Shown here piece after piece: positions 27,378 through 36,631 of a stretch of 53,523 nt of DNA. The notes under the pieces were generated by a model. The model worked only from the letters and a program-made list of their open reading frames with translations, was not told the origin of the DNA and searched no databases. The position numbers were made by a program, and so were the translations under genes. Position 1 is the stretch's first letter. Each line of letters starts with the position of its first letter. The stretch covers positions 1 through 53,523 of the forward strand of contig JAAELK010000012.1 in assembly GCA_024226935.1 (NCBI GenBank). Direction: 5' to 3'. Origin of the DNA: Desulfobacteraceae bacterium (GTDB lineage Bacteria; Desulfobacterota; Desulfobacteria; Desulfobacterales; Desulfobacteraceae).

Positions 27378-30035
27378 TTATCGGTATATCTTAAAACCCC
27401 TTTCAAGGGTATGGGATTTACCATCTGGATTGGTAACCGTGATATCGCGATAACCTGTGCTTGTCAGGAATCTGATACGGATTTTACCTGATATTTGATT
27501 GGATGAATCTATTGTATAGCGTTTTACAGAGATGCCTTTTCCAAAGTCCACCGTTGCACCGGGTTGAAAGCCTTTTCCGGAAATTACAAAGGCAATTTGT
27601 TTAAAACTTCTTTTCCCCTCATTTGGATCACATGAATCAATAACAGGTGTTCCAAGTTCATCGTCATTTATGATAATAGTCAAAGAGTTTGAATCGGTTG
27701 TACCGTCTGCATCAATTACTTGAACCTCAAAATTTGATGTTCCAGGCGTTGTCGGAATACCCGAAATTATTCCTGTATTTCCATCCAGGATAAGTCCGTC
27801 TGGCAGGGATCTGCTGATTAAGCTCCAGGCATATGGGGGGGTGCCACCTGTTACTTTCAATGTTTGGCTGTATGTTTGGCCATTGGTACCATTTTCCAGC
27901 GTCTTGGTAGTGATGGTTACAGGTGACGTTTGGATTGCGGCAAGAGTATTGGTGACATCAATTTTTCCATGGCCCCAGTCATTGTTAGCGCTGACTCCTG
28001 TAAAAGAATCTTTACGGCTGCCCTGGGACAAATATGCCTTTATTGCATCGGGGTCAGGTGATAAGCCCTGGGTTGCTGTTTTTTCTAATATTAAAGCAAC
28101 TGATCCTGCAGCCTGGGGACATGACATGCTGGTTCCCTGTAGGGTTGCGTAATAACCACCATATTCCACTCGATTATTTTTGCGAAAATAGTTCTCATAG
28201 GGATCGTTAAGCACTGTTTGTGATAATGATGCCACTATTCCTACGCCGGGAGCAGAAATAAATGGTTGTATACGCCCGTCACGGCTGGGTCCTCGACTGG
28301 AAAAAAAAGATAGGTCTTCCATGTAAAAATCGTTATAGTAATCGATTGGTGCCATACCATACTCTTGCCATATAAAATCAAATGGGGCGTTGGGGTCTGT
28401 CCAATCTTCATAGGATCTGGCAGGCCAGGTGTTTTTTGTCTGGTAGGCTCCGATGGAAATGGCTTGAAGTGCAGAGGCTGGCTTTCCGATTGTCATAGCA
28501 CTATCGGATAAATAGGGGTTGGAGGTGTCACCCCAGGTGCGGTCATAGTTTCCACTGTCATACCAGAAGTAGGTCTGGTTCATGCTGCTGCTGAAACCAT
28601 GCCATGATTGATAATCGCCAGATCCGGTAAGGGGAAGAATTTCGATCTTCCAAGTTCCTGCGTTTGGATTTTTTGAGTAATAATCGGAAATCTCTATATA
28701 GATGTTATTATCTTCGTTATTGGAATCGGAACTGTCGGATCCATTGGCAACGTAAATTGTGCCTTCCGGTGTGTCAAGACCTTTAGATTCTCCGTTGGTC
28801 ACCCAGAGATCGGTATTATCTGCTGTAAAATCGGCAGGATAAACATTTCCGTTGGGGGTTGTGACCTGGATTCTATTTGTATCGGACTTGGAATACCAGA
28901 TATCAAAGAACACATAATCGGAATTGGAACTTGGAGTATATTTTGAACTTGTGGTGAAGACGATATCATTTAAAGTATTGGAATTACCGCTTCCGTGTAT
29001 TGGTGCGCCGAATGCCTGGAAGGCATTGCCTTCATAGGAGGATCCGGCATTTCCTGCTGAAATAACAACTATTTTATTTTTACCTGTCAAGTCGTTAATT
29101 CCACGTTCTTCCGCCGTTGACCCATCATGGGGACCATAATCGCTTCCTAAACTCATATTGATTACGGCCGGTTTTCCTAACTCTTCGGCTTTGGTAAAAA
29201 TCCAATTGATGGCATCTAAAACATTTGTGTCTGAGTTCCTATTTTTTTCGTTATCAAAGTCAAATTTGACAATCAATAATTGTGCATCCGGGGCTAAGCC
29301 GGTGTAAGGACCACCATAACTATCGGCACTGCCGTTTCCGGCGGCGGTTCCAGCCACATGTGTGCCATGTCCGTCCTTGTCTCTATGGGCGCATCCGGAA
29401 TAACCTTCCTGGATCATGGTTTGGGGCCATTCTGTTCCATAACTGAAACCGGAAGGTTTAGAAACTTTTTGACTGACATCGCTTGAATCAAGGGTGTGAT
29501 CCCAAATGGCCAGGATTCGCGTATTCCCGTTTTTATCAATAAAATCAGGGTGTTGAATATCGATGCCGGTGTCTATAACGCCGACGATGACATTTTTTCC
29601 ACTATTGTGATTCCTTGGATATTCGGTATTGGGAAGATTCACACCGTCGATGCCGGAGCTTTTATTCATGAATTTTTTTACGGAATGGCCGGCTTTGATA
29701 CTCCTGACCCCGGTCAGGGCAACAATTTTTGTTAGATTACCCAGTGGTACTACCGCAGTCATAATTCCACTTTTGGTAATTGTATTTATTTCTACTCCAT
29801 ATTTTTTTAGGTCAGGAATTGAATTGATATCCGCTTCGATGAAGACATGGGCCATGACAGTTGATTTGCCATTTTTAACTTTCTTAAAAGTTCTGATAAA
29901 ATTTTTACCAACAAAGTCTGCTTTACCTTCTTTAACGATCCTTTCAAGATGATGCCCGAGTTTTCCTGCATTTGCCGGAACGGAAAATGCTATTAGAATG
30001 AGTAAAACTGTAAAACATCTAAATCCTTTTTTCAT
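27378..30035 (-). CDS. Secreted subtilisin-like (S8) serine protease with C-terminal Ig-like and IPT/TIG domains
   Basis: Exported protease of 885 residues. The ATG at 30035 has a GGAGGAG site and begins a signal peptide (MKKGFRCFTVLLILIAFSVPANA); the frame extends 22 codons upstream without reason to start there. After a propeptide (about 24-130) the catalytic triad is complete: Asp155 (GVIDTGID), His223 (HGTHVAG) and Ser636 (GTSMSCPQ). The spacing between His and Ser is large because of an inserted domain with Asp/Asn-rich segments. Two beta-sandwich domains follow: a putative Ig domain (GTPPYAWSL...GLPDGL-type, about 735-820) and an IPT/TIG-like domain (about 825-885). Likely cell-surface or extracellular. 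Substrates unknown. Confidence 0.93.
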   Translation of the reverse strand: MKKGFRCFTVLLILIAFSVPANAGKLGHHLERIVKEGKADFVGKNFIRTFKKVKNGKSTVMAHVFIEADINSIPDLKKYGVEINTITKSGIMTAVVPLGNLTKIVALTGVRSIKAGHSVKKFMNKSSGIDGVNLPNTEYPRNHNSGKNVIVGVIDTGIDIQHPDFIDKNGNTRILAIWDHTLDSSDVSQKVSKPSGFSYGTEWPQTMIQEGYSGCAHRDKDGHGTHVAGTAAGNGSADSYGGPYTGLAPDAQLLIVKFDFDNEKNRNSDTNVLDAINWIFTKAEELGKPAVINMSLGSDYGPHDGSTAEERGINDLTGKNKIVVISAGNAGSSYEGNAFQAFGAPIHGSGNSNTLNDIVFTTSSKYTPSSNSDYVFFDIWYSKSDTNRIQVTTPNGNVYPADFTADNTDLWVTNGESKGLDTPEGTIYVANGSDSSDSNNEDNNIYIEISDYYSKNPNAGTWKIEILPLTGSGDYQSWHGFSSSMNQTYFWYDSGNYDRTWGDTSNPYLSDSAMTIGKPASALQAISIGAYQTKNTWPARSYEDWTDPNAPFDFIWQEYGMAPIDYYNDFYMEDLSFFSSRGPSRDGRIQPFISAPGVGIVASLSQTVLNDPYENYFRKNNRVEYGGYYATLQGTSMSCPQAAGSVALILEKTATQGLSPDPDAIKAYLSQGSRKDSFTGVSANNDWGHGKIDVTNTLAAIQTSPVTITTKTLENGTNGQTYSQTLKVTGGTPPYAWSLISRSLPDGLILDGNTGIISGIPTTPGTSNFEVQVIDADGTTDSNSLTIIINDDELGTPVIDSCDPNEGKRSFKQIAFVISGKGFQPGATVDFGKGISVKRYTIDSSNQISGKIRIRFLTSTGYRDITVTNPDGKSHTLERGFKIYR

Positions 30036-30132
30036 AAACTCCTCCTGCTGAATTGATGGATACACCTGCTCTAAACGATTGCTGAAATAATCTTTTCTCA
30101 ATTTTTAATTGATTGAAAAAATAGATTGAGGG

Positions 30133-30162
30133 ATATTAGGATAGGAATTGACTATTTGTCAA
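30133..30162 (-). promoter_or_regulatory. Near-consensus sigma-70 promoter of the protease gene
   Basis: On the minus strand, TTGACA (30157-30162), an 18-base spacer and TAATAT (30133-30138), about 100 bases before the start codon. The whole element closely resembles the promoter at 53387-53416. Confidence 0.75.
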
Positions 30163-30464
30163 TAGGAGTAATAGATAATTACTCTTTTTATTTGATTAAG
30201 TATTAAGTTTTAGGGATAATGAAAGGGGATAGATCGTAAAAGAGAAGCATGAATTTATAGCAAATTGCTGTTCTCGATTTGCCGGGTCAAAAGCTTTTTT
30301 AATCGGTGGGCAATTGAATAGGGGTCAAATAAAAAAAATGTTGCAAATTGATAAATATAATACTTATATAGTACTTTCTAAGTATATTTCTCCTCTGGAA
30401 GTCGGGTAAGGGATCCTGGGATTGGATGATTTAAAAATTGTATAATTGGTTTTTGGAGTATGAA
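30163..30464. other. Divergent intergenic region
   Basis: AT-rich spacer between the protease promoter and the nucleotide-sugar dehydrogenase gene; no gene seen. It holds an inverted repeat ATACTTA-N12-TAAGTAT (30360-30385), possibly an operator, and a TTGGAG ribosome site for the dehydrogenase. Confidence 0.4.
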
Positions 30465-31754
30465 ATGAAAGATAATTACAAAATAGCAGTGGTGGGGCTT
30501 GGATATGTGGGGTTGTCCCTGGCCGTTCATTTTGGTGAAAAATATAAAACTTTTGGATTTGATCTAAAACCTGGCCTTGTTGAAAATTGCAGGAATCATG
30601 AAGACCCCACAGGGGAGGTGAATCAATGCAACTTCCAACGGGCGGTTCAGTTGATTCCCACCACAGATCCTGCAATGATGGGGGAAGCAGATTTTATTAT
30701 TGTAGCTGTGCCCACTCCCATTGACAAGGCAAGAAGGCCGGATCTTCATTCTGTGGAAAGTGCGACGCAAACCGTGGGGCGCGTCATGAAAAAGGGAGCC
30801 ATTGTCATTTTTGAGTCCACGGTTTATCCCGGGGTAACCGAAGATATCTGTGTGCCGATTTTGGAAAAAGAATCCGGGTTGACCTGGAAAAAAGATTTCC
30901 ATGTGGGATATTCCCCGGAGCGGATTAATCCGGGAGATAAGGAACACACCCTGACCAATATTGTCAAAGTGGTAGCAGGAGATGATGAAAAAACCCTGGA
31001 AAAGGTAGCAGCCTTGTATGAGTCAATTATATCGGCCGGGGTTCACCGGACAAAAAATATCAAGGAAGCGGAAGCTGCCAAGGTGATTGAAAATACCCAG
31101 AGGGATTTGAATATTGCTTTGATGAATGAGCTGGCCTTGATTTTTGATCGCCTGGGTATTGATACCAAAAATGTTTTAGAAGCTGCAGGATCCAAATGGA
31201 ATTTTTTAAAATTTTCTCCCGGCCTTGTGGGGGGGCACTGCATTGGGGTTGATCCCTATTATTTGACTTTTAAGGCGGAATCTGAAGGCTATCACCCCCA
31301 GATTATTCTGGCCGGTCGTCGTATCAATGACAATATGGGGCGGTTTGTGGTTGAAAAAACCGTTAAGATGATGATTGCCCAGGGGCAACCCATTAAAGGG
31401 ACCCGGGTGGGGATTTTGGGACTGACTTTTAAAGAGAACTGTCCGGACTTAAGAAACACTCGGGTGGTGGATATTATTTCAGAATTGGAGTCCTATGGAT
31501 GTGATGTCCTGGTGCATGATCCAATGGCAGATCCCGGGGAAGCAAAAAAATATTATGGAGTGGATCTTTGTTCCTGGGGGGATTTAGAAAATCTTGGGGC
31601 AATTATTCTGGCGGTTCCCCATGGGGTATATGGGGAGAAACCCATTAATGATCTGGTATCAACCCTGGGGCAGGGTGGTTGCCTGATCGATGTGAAAAGC
31701 GTTTTGGACGTTGATGCTGTCAATGCTACAGGTATACCTTTTTGGCGTTTATAA
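30465..31754 (+). CDS. UDP-N-acetyl-hexosamine 6-dehydrogenase (TviB/WbpA/WbpO-type)
   Basis: NAD-dependent nucleotide-sugar dehydrogenase that oxidises C6 to a uronic acid, for capsule, O-antigen or exopolysaccharide. The Rossmann motif is VVGLGYVGLSLAV near the N-terminus; VPTPID, SPERINPGD and the catalytic Cys259 in GGHCIGVDPYYL follow, then LGLTFKENCPDLRN. The match is nearer to the UDP-GlcNAc/GalNAc branch than to UDP-glucose dehydrogenase. The ATG at 30465 has GGAG seven bases upstream; an in-frame TTG nine codons earlier is weaker. It stands alone but probably serves the same surface polysaccharide as the rml genes. Exact sugar uncertain. Confidence 0.9.
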   Translation: MKDNYKIAVVGLGYVGLSLAVHFGEKYKTFGFDLKPGLVENCRNHEDPTGEVNQCNFQRAVQLIPTTDPAMMGEADFIIVAVPTPIDKARRPDLHSVESATQTVGRVMKKGAIVIFESTVYPGVTEDICVPILEKESGLTWKKDFHVGYSPERINPGDKEHTLTNIVKVVAGDDEKTLEKVAALYESIISAGVHRTKNIKEAEAAKVIENTQRDLNIALMNELALIFDRLGIDTKNVLEAAGSKWNFLKFSPGLVGGHCIGVDPYYLTFKAESEGYHPQIILAGRRINDNMGRFVVEKTVKMMIAQGQPIKGTRVGILGLTFKENCPDLRNTRVVDIISELESYGCDVLVHDPMADPGEAKKYYGVDLCSWGDLENLGAIILAVPHGVYGEKPINDLVSTLGQGGCLIDVKSVLDVDAVNATGIPFWRL

Positions 31755-31783
31755 TGGGGTAGGGCTTGTGTTATTACTCTTTT

Positions 31784-32749
31784 CTATGCCGTTCCCATAT
31801 GGATTTTCCAGCACCTGTGAATTTTTTTTCGTTTGGTGAGATAGTCTTCTGGTATGGTTGTGTCAGTTATTTCGGTGATATTTGTGGCTTTTAAGCGGCT
31901 GGTGTCCATATCAAAATTCTGGTGGTTGGTGGAAAAAAAGAGGGTTCCCCCGGGTCGCATGAGTTCAAAGACTCCATTGAGCAGGGTGGGGTAGTCCCTG
32001 GCAATGTCAAAATGTTTTTGTGTTATTTGTGTGGTGGAGTAGGAGGGTGGATCTACCACAGCCAGGTCAAAGGAGAGCTTTTTCCTTTTGGCTTTGGCCA
32101 GAAAATCAAGGGTGTCTTCCTGGATCAGGGTATGTCTGGGATCTGTCAGCTTGTTCAGGTCAAAATTTTCTTTTGCCCAGTTGATGGCGGTTTCAGATCG
32201 GTCCACCGACAGGGTGGACCGGGCACAACCCTTGGCTGCATAGCAGCTAAAGGCACCGGTGTAACAATAGAGGTTGAGAAAATCCTTATCTTTGACCATT
32301 TCTCTTACCATTTTTCTTGTATTGCGGTGGTCGGAAAAAAGTCCGGTATCCACATAGTCACTGGGGTTGATATAAAACTGTAAATCCCTTTCCCACATGG
32401 GGATCTTCTGGTTGGTATGGTCGAGACGTTTGTACCTGGCTCCTTCTTTGATCCCGGATTTGCGGATTTTAAGATGTAGTTTTTCCCGGGGGATATTTAA
32501 AGCATCTGCCACGGCCGAGCCCATGAGGGGTAGCCAGTCCGGGGTAGATTGTGCTCTGCTGTATTCACCAATGACAAGATGGCCACCATACCAGTCCACT
32601 ACTGCTCTGATATCAGGAATATCCCAGTCATAGAGCCTGAAAACCTCCAGGTTCTGTTTGGCATAGCGTTTGCGTAAATGTCTGTATCTCTTTTTGACTT
32701 TATTGGCCAGCATCCGGGCTTGACTTTGATATGTTTCATCTGTTTTCAT
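31784..32749 (-). CDS. RlmI/RlmK-like SAM-dependent (r)RNA methyltransferase
   Basis: Class I methyltransferase related to the C-terminal half of RlmL (RlmK) and to RlmI, which modify 23S rRNA. The N-terminal region (about 60-140) includes KIRKSGIKEGARYKRLD and VDTGLFSDHRNTR. The SAM site is LNLYCYTGAFSCYAA with acidic SVDRSE, and the catalytic motif is DPPSYS. At 321 residues it lacks the THUMP and first methyltransferase parts of full RlmL. It converges on the dehydrogenase gene. Target base not determined from sequence. Confidence 0.82.
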   Translation of the reverse strand: MKTDETYQSQARMLANKVKKRYRHLRKRYAKQNLEVFRLYDWDIPDIRAVVDWYGGHLVIGEYSRAQSTPDWLPLMGSAVADALNIPREKLHLKIRKSGIKEGARYKRLDHTNQKIPMWERDLQFYINPSDYVDTGLFSDHRNTRKMVREMVKDKDFLNLYCYTGAFSCYAAKGCARSTLSVDRSETAINWAKENFDLNKLTDPRHTLIQEDTLDFLAKAKRKKLSFDLAVVDPPSYSTTQITQKHFDIARDYPTLLNGVFELMRPGGTLFFSTNHQNFDMDTSRLKATNITEITDTTIPEDYLTKRKKIHRCWKIHMGTA

Positions 32750-32852
32750 TTGGCTTTTTATATACTATTGCGCTTGTTCTGGCAAGGATGGGGGGATATC
32801 AACTCTTCATTTGGGGTGGCAGTGAAAATTGATGGGGCGGTGAAAAATTGAT

Positions 32853-32895
32853 GGGGCCGGGATCATAATCATGATCCCGGCCCCTGTTTTTTTTT
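32853..32895 (+). terminator. Strong intrinsic terminator (14-bp stem plus T-run)
   Basis: GGGGCCGGGATCAT-AATC-ATGATCCCGGCCCC is a perfect 14-bp stem with a four-base loop, followed by TG and ten T residues on the plus strand. The flanking genes are both on the minus strand. On that strand the tail is ATCAATTTTT, so it may also end the GAF gene. Two near-identical GTGAAAA(A)TTGATGGGG copies lie just before it. Confidence 0.8.
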
Positions 32896-32969
32896 CATTG
32901 GGATATCCCCGGGGCAGATGGCCCGTTCAGGGGTTAATGATCCTGGGTGGGAGGCGGATGGATCTCCTT

Positions 32970-33539
32970 TCACAGGGGTGGGTGGGTTTTATATGTGCCT
33001 TCTCCCCTCATGTCTTTAAGGATCTTTATGCTGGTTTTATGCCCTTTGTACATTCGACACATATCCATAGCCATTCCGCAGATCAGGGCAACTGCCTGGA
33101 CTATGTTGACATCGTTAAAGGAGAACTCCCAGGGTAAGCTGGAGTAGATACGAAGGGCACCGATGATTTTGTTGTGGCTGATAATGGGAACTCCGAGCAG
33201 GGAGGAAATACCTTCGTTTCTGGCTTCTTCCGGGTATTCGATTCTAGGATCGTCCATGACATCATAAATGGCAATGGGTACCGCATCTTTGGCTTCTCGA
33301 ATGGTCTGCATGAAATGGATGGGGCCTTTTTGCAGATAGTTTTCGCTTAAGCCGAAAGAGGCCACAAGTCCCAATTGCCTTGTTTCCCGATCCAATAAAA
33401 AGACAGAGCATCCCTTGGCTTTAAACGCTGTTTTGACACTTTCCGCCGTGATCAGTGCAACTTCTTCCGGATCCTTGCATTGGGAAATTGCAGTGGTGAG
33501 TTTGATAATGGTGTCATAATACATGGTGTGTTCATCCAT
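32970..33539 (-). CDS. GAF-domain protein
   Basis: 189-residue soluble protein made almost wholly of one GAF domain (about 20-165): LFLLDRETRQLGLVASFG, DDPRIEYPEEARNEGISSLLGVPI and GALRIYSS are typical blocks. No kinase, cyclase or other output domain is fused, so it may be a small-molecule or redox sensor acting on a partner, or part of general stress physiology. The two Cys, in KGCSVFL and LICGMAMDMC, do not form an obvious cluster site. Expressed from its own promoter with a leader of about 170 bases. Function not assignable. Confidence 0.85.
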   Translation of the reverse strand: MDEHTMYYDTIIKLTTAISQCKDPEEVALITAESVKTAFKAKGCSVFLLDRETRQLGLVASFGLSENYLQKGPIHFMQTIREAKDAVPIAIYDVMDDPRIEYPEEARNEGISSLLGVPIISHNKIIGALRIYSSLPWEFSFNDVNIVQAVALICGMAMDMCRMYKGHKTSIKILKDMRGEGTYKTHPPL

Positions 33540-33913
33540 TTTGGCCTCCTTGATTTAAATTATGAGTTCGGCACCCTTGCCCTGGTAAAAATGCCGGATT
33601 AAAACCTTGGGATAATCAATCGTAAAATGGAAACAAGGAAAACTAATTGGAGCTGTTCAGATCAAGTTATTCTTTAATTTTATGGGACCATAATTTTACA
33701 AAAACTGCATGGGTTAAATATAGTATATGCCGCAGGTTTAGTCAAAGCTTTTTGAATGATCTTTGATAAACGGAGGTGATTTAGTTTCAGATGGTTCGGT
33801 ATCGTTATAAGCGGCAATTAGCGGTTTTTCCGTGGTAAAACTTCTCATGCCTTGTTGCTGTGTTCTTTTCTTTGTCATTACAGCACCGGGACTGATAGAG
33901 AAGTTTTGTTGGA
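33540..33913. other. Intergenic region upstream of the GAF gene
   Basis: 374 bases, no gene seen. It contains the GAF promoter, a 5' leader with a CGGCA...TGCCG stem at about 33571-33598, and a 10-bp inverted repeat AAAACTTCTC/GAGAAGTTTT (33837-33846 and 33898-33907) separated by 51 bases. Plus-strand frames in this area are antisense to the lipoprotein gene and are not convincing. Confidence 0.4.
33717..33745 (-). promoter_or_regulatory. Sigma-70 promoter of the GAF gene
   Basis: On the minus strand, TTGACT (33740-33745), exactly 17 bases, then TATATT (33717-33722), about 180 bases before the GAF start codon. Confidence 0.65.
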
Positions 33914-34384
33914 TTATTTGGTTATCCGGGTGGTACCATCGGCTGCAGAAATGATATTCACCCTGTCTCCCGGTGCAAACATCACATCCGCTTCTTGTAC
34001 CACGACAATGGTAGTGCCGTTGTCTTTTTTTACCACAATTTCAAGTCCCGCTTTCCGGGTCAGGCCTTCTTCTGCAACAGTACCAAGGGCAGCTCCTGCC
34101 AAGGCGCCAACCACTGTGGCAATGGTTTCTCCGGCTCCGCCTCCCACCGTGCTGCCCAGGACTCCGCCGGCTACTCCGCCCACCGCAGTACCCACAGGTG
34201 TTTTAGTGCCTTCAATGGTTATGTTCTTGACAGATTCAACGGTCCCGGTCATCAGGGTCTGAGCCCTGCGGGCCTGGTCTCTGGAATAAACTTCTCCGGA
34301 TCGGCTTGAAGCACATCCGGCAACGAGAAAGGCGACTACAGCCATCAGAGTGAATCCTTTTGTTATTATTGAAATAGATTTCAT
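33914..34384 (-). CDS. SlyB-like outer-membrane lipoprotein with glycine zipper
   Basis: 156-residue lipoprotein. The signal peptide ends in the lipobox LVAGC (Cys24). A glycine-zipper membrane segment (GTAVGGVAGGVLGSTVGGGAGE, then GALAGAALGTV) occupies about 65-105, followed by a small beta-rich C-terminal domain ending VNIISAADGTTRITK. This matches the SlyB/Pcp family of envelope-integrity lipoproteins. Monocistronic, with its own upstream region containing the palindrome CATAGCTATG near 34433. Confidence 0.88.
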   Translation of the reverse strand: MKSISIITKGFTLMAVVAFLVAGCASSRSGEVYSRDQARRAQTLMTGTVESVKNITIEGTKTPVGTAVGGVAGGVLGSTVGGGAGETIATVVGALAGAALGTVAEEGLTRKAGLEIVVKKDNGTTIVVVQEADVMFAPGDRVNIISAADGTTRITK

Positions 34385-34617
34385 GATGTTTCCCTTATTT
34401 TAAAATAAACGTAAAAAACTATGATCGGATAGCATAGCTATGGGTATATGAAAAAGCATAAATCATTTAAAGTCAAGTCAGATTGTTATTAATTTGTCTT
34501 GTTTTGCTGCTCTTTTTCAGCTGGTTTGGTGGTATAATCGGATTGTTATTTTATTGAAAATGTCGTAGAAAACAGATATTAAACTTAAATAGGCTCTTGG
34601 GCCGTAAGGGAAAAAAT

Positions 34618-35016
34618 GTGAATGCTTTGATTATTGTGGCCCATGGCAGTCGTAAAAAGGAATCTGTCCGCCAGGTGGCAGCACTTTGTCAAAAATTGTC
34701 TGAAAAAATCCAAAATCTGTCCGATAAAAATAGGTTTGATGTGGTGATGCCTGGATTTTTACAATTTTGTTCTCCTCTTTTGGAAGAGACTATTGAAGAC
34801 CTGGTTCAAAAGGGAGCCGCGCGAATAGTTATTTTCCCTTTTTTCATTGCCGCTGGCAGTCATCTTCTCAAGGATATTCCGGAGTCCATTGAAAAAGCCG
34901 GTAAAGCCTATCCATGGGTTGAATTTTCCATCACCAGGCACCTGGGGGGCATTGAGACCATTGAAGATCTTATCCTCAAGGAGGTAAAAGTTCATTTGAA
35001 CACCCGGCATAAATGA
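34618..35016 (+). CDS. cbiX: CbiX-type sirohydrochlorin cobalto/ferrochelatase
   Basis: Small chelatase (132 residues) inserting cobalt or iron into sirohydrochlorin for cobalamin, siroheme or heme synthesis by the alternative route. The catalytic N-terminal His is in IVAHGSR and the late ligand is in FFIAAGSHLLKDIP. It is the short (CbiXS-like) single-domain form, which works as a dimer. The GTG at 34618 was chosen because GTAAGGG lies upstream and it gives the conserved start; an in-frame TTG lies seven codons earlier. It is separate from the met8-hemX-hemA operon at 42689. Metal preference unknown. Confidence 0.85.
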   Translation: MNALIIVAHGSRKKESVRQVAALCQKLSEKIQNLSDKNRFDVVMPGFLQFCSPLLEETIEDLVQKGAARIVIFPFFIAAGSHLLKDIPESIEKAGKAYPWVEFSITRHLGGIETIEDLILKEVKVHLNTRHK

Positions 35017-35172
35017 AAAAAAAGTAAACGGCTAACTCCAAATCAAGTCAAGATATGAGCGGGATCCCATGGTGTTAAGTTAAATTGATGGTTTACAAGA
35101 AAAGATTAATTCTTTATACTTTTGAAAGCGATATATTTTCTTTCAAAATCATCAATATAAACAGGAGCTTCT

Positions 35173-35481
35173 ATGGATTTTAAACACCTTGCATCCAAGA
35201 TTGGCCTTGATGATGAAGATTTCATGGAGCTTGTTGAACTTTTCATTACCACCACTTTGTCGGACCTGGAGAAAATTAAGCAGGGGGTTGCCGCGAATCG
35301 CATCGAAGATGTGGTGGCTTCTTCCCATTCCATTAAAGGTGCTGCCGGGAATATGGGGTTTGACGATATATTTACCCTTACAAAAAAAATGGAGTCTGAG
35401 TCAAAAGCAGGTAGTCTTGAAAATTTTGATGCCTATATCCTTGACCTTGAAAATCAGGTTATGGAGATTACAACCAACTGA
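35173..35481 (+). CDS. Stand-alone HPt phosphotransfer protein
   Basis: 102-residue four-helix HPt protein relaying phosphate between receivers. The phospho-acceptor is His52 in SSHSIKGAAGNMG. It has an AGGAG ribosome site and is followed 25 bases later by the receiver-phosphatase gene, whose Asp57 is a probable partner. It may connect one of the window's hybrid kinases to the partner-switch module; that link is inferred. Confidence 0.92.
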   Translation: MDFKHLASKIGLDDEDFMELVELFITTTLSDLEKIKQGVAANRIEDVVASSHSIKGAAGNMGFDDIFTLTKKMESESKAGSLENFDAYILDLENQVMEITTN

Positions 35482-35506
35482 TATATAATTTATCGAGGCA
35501 TTTACC

Positions 35507-36628
35507 ATGGGGAATACACATCCTTACACGGTTCTGGCTGTGGATGATAATCTGTTAAATTTAAAACTTATTGAAAAATCTTTGTCCAAGGAAGGGTACC
35601 AGATATTTAGTGCGGACAATGGACCCGATGCCAGATCCATTGCCCTGGAAAAGCTTCCTGACCTGATATTGCTTGATATTGAAATGCCGGTGGAAAATGG
35701 GTTTGATGTGATTAAAAAACTCAAGGAAGATGCTGCTACCAATGCTATCCCTGTGATTTTTCTGACCGGTGTCAGTGAGGTTGATTCCAAATTAAAAGGG
35801 TTTGAACTGGGGGCGGTTGATTATATTACAAAGCCTTTTCACCCCCAGGAGGTGTTGGCCCGGGTCCGGATTCATCTGAAACTTTCCATTGCCACCAACT
35901 CTTTGATCCAGGACCAGGCGGCCAAACTTCGCCAGGTGACCAAGGCCCAGGTAGCCATGTTGCCTTTGCCGGAAGAATATCCCACAGCAAAGTTTGGGGT
36001 TTATTACAGGGCCTTGCAAGAAGCTGGGGGAGATTTTTACGATATTTTAAATATTTCAGAGCATATTACTGGTTATTTTGTGGCGGATTCTTCCGGGCAT
36101 GATATTGAAACCAGTTATATGACAGCTTCGGTCAAGGCTTTATTGGCTCAAAATTGTATTCCGGTGTATTCACCTGCAGAAAGTATGAAGATGATCAATG
36201 ATGTGCTGGTGGAAATTTTGCCCCAGGGTAAATATCTTACAGCCTGTTATATGCATATAAACCGGACCACCATGAAATTGACTATAATTAATGCCGGTCA
36301 TCCGCCGGTGGTTTGCCAGCCTGTTAAAGGAGAGCCTTTTCTTATCAAGTCCCAGGGTGATGTTTGCGGTATGTTTTCCGATGCTCATTTTGGCATAAAG
36401 CGTATTAATGTATCCCGGGGAGACCGGTTTTTTATTTATTCGGACGGGCTTGTGGAGTCGGCGGAAAATAAAATTACCTGGGCCAGTGGTGCAGATAGTC
36501 TTTTGCCCATCTATAAAACCCTGGTGGGTGTTCCCTATGGTAAAGCCCCGGAAGAGATGATCAGTCAATTGTTCGGCAATGACACTTATCCCGAGGATGA
36601 TATAGTTCTCTTGTGTATTGAGGTATAA
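35507..36628 (+). CDS. Receiver-controlled PP2C/SpoIIE-type serine phosphatase (RsbU/RssB-like)
   Basis: An N-terminal receiver (acceptor Asp57 in LILLDIEMP, Lys in ITKPFHP) is followed by a linker helix and a SpoIIE-type phosphatase domain (about 155-373). Metal-binding and family segments are EAGGDFYDI, DSSGHDIETSYM, NAGHPP, FIYSDGLVES and PEDDIVLLCIEV. It would dephosphorylate a partner-switch protein when its receiver is phosphorylated. Flanked by an HPt gene and, four bases after its stop, an RsbW-like kinase. No anti-sigma antagonist (STAS) gene is present here, so the third partner lies elsewhere. Confidence 0.93.
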   Translation: MGNTHPYTVLAVDDNLLNLKLIEKSLSKEGYQIFSADNGPDARSIALEKLPDLILLDIEMPVENGFDVIKKLKEDAATNAIPVIFLTGVSEVDSKLKGFELGAVDYITKPFHPQEVLARVRIHLKLSIATNSLIQDQAAKLRQVTKAQVAMLPLPEEYPTAKFGVYYRALQEAGGDFYDILNISEHITGYFVADSSGHDIETSYMTASVKALLAQNCIPVYSPAESMKMINDVLVEILPQGKYLTACYMHINRTTMKLTIINAGHPPVVCQPVKGEPFLIKSQGDVCGMFSDAHFGIKRINVSRGDRFFIYSDGLVESAENKITWASGADSLLPIYKTLVGVPYGKAPEEMISQLFGNDTYPEDDIVLLCIEV

Positions 36629-36631
36629 TCC

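Noticed and set aside
33852-34309. Plus-strand frames opposite the SlyB-like gene
   Set aside because: They are antisense shadows of a gene with a clear signal peptide and lipobox; their Pro/Thr/Ala-rich content mirrors the glycine zipper codons.
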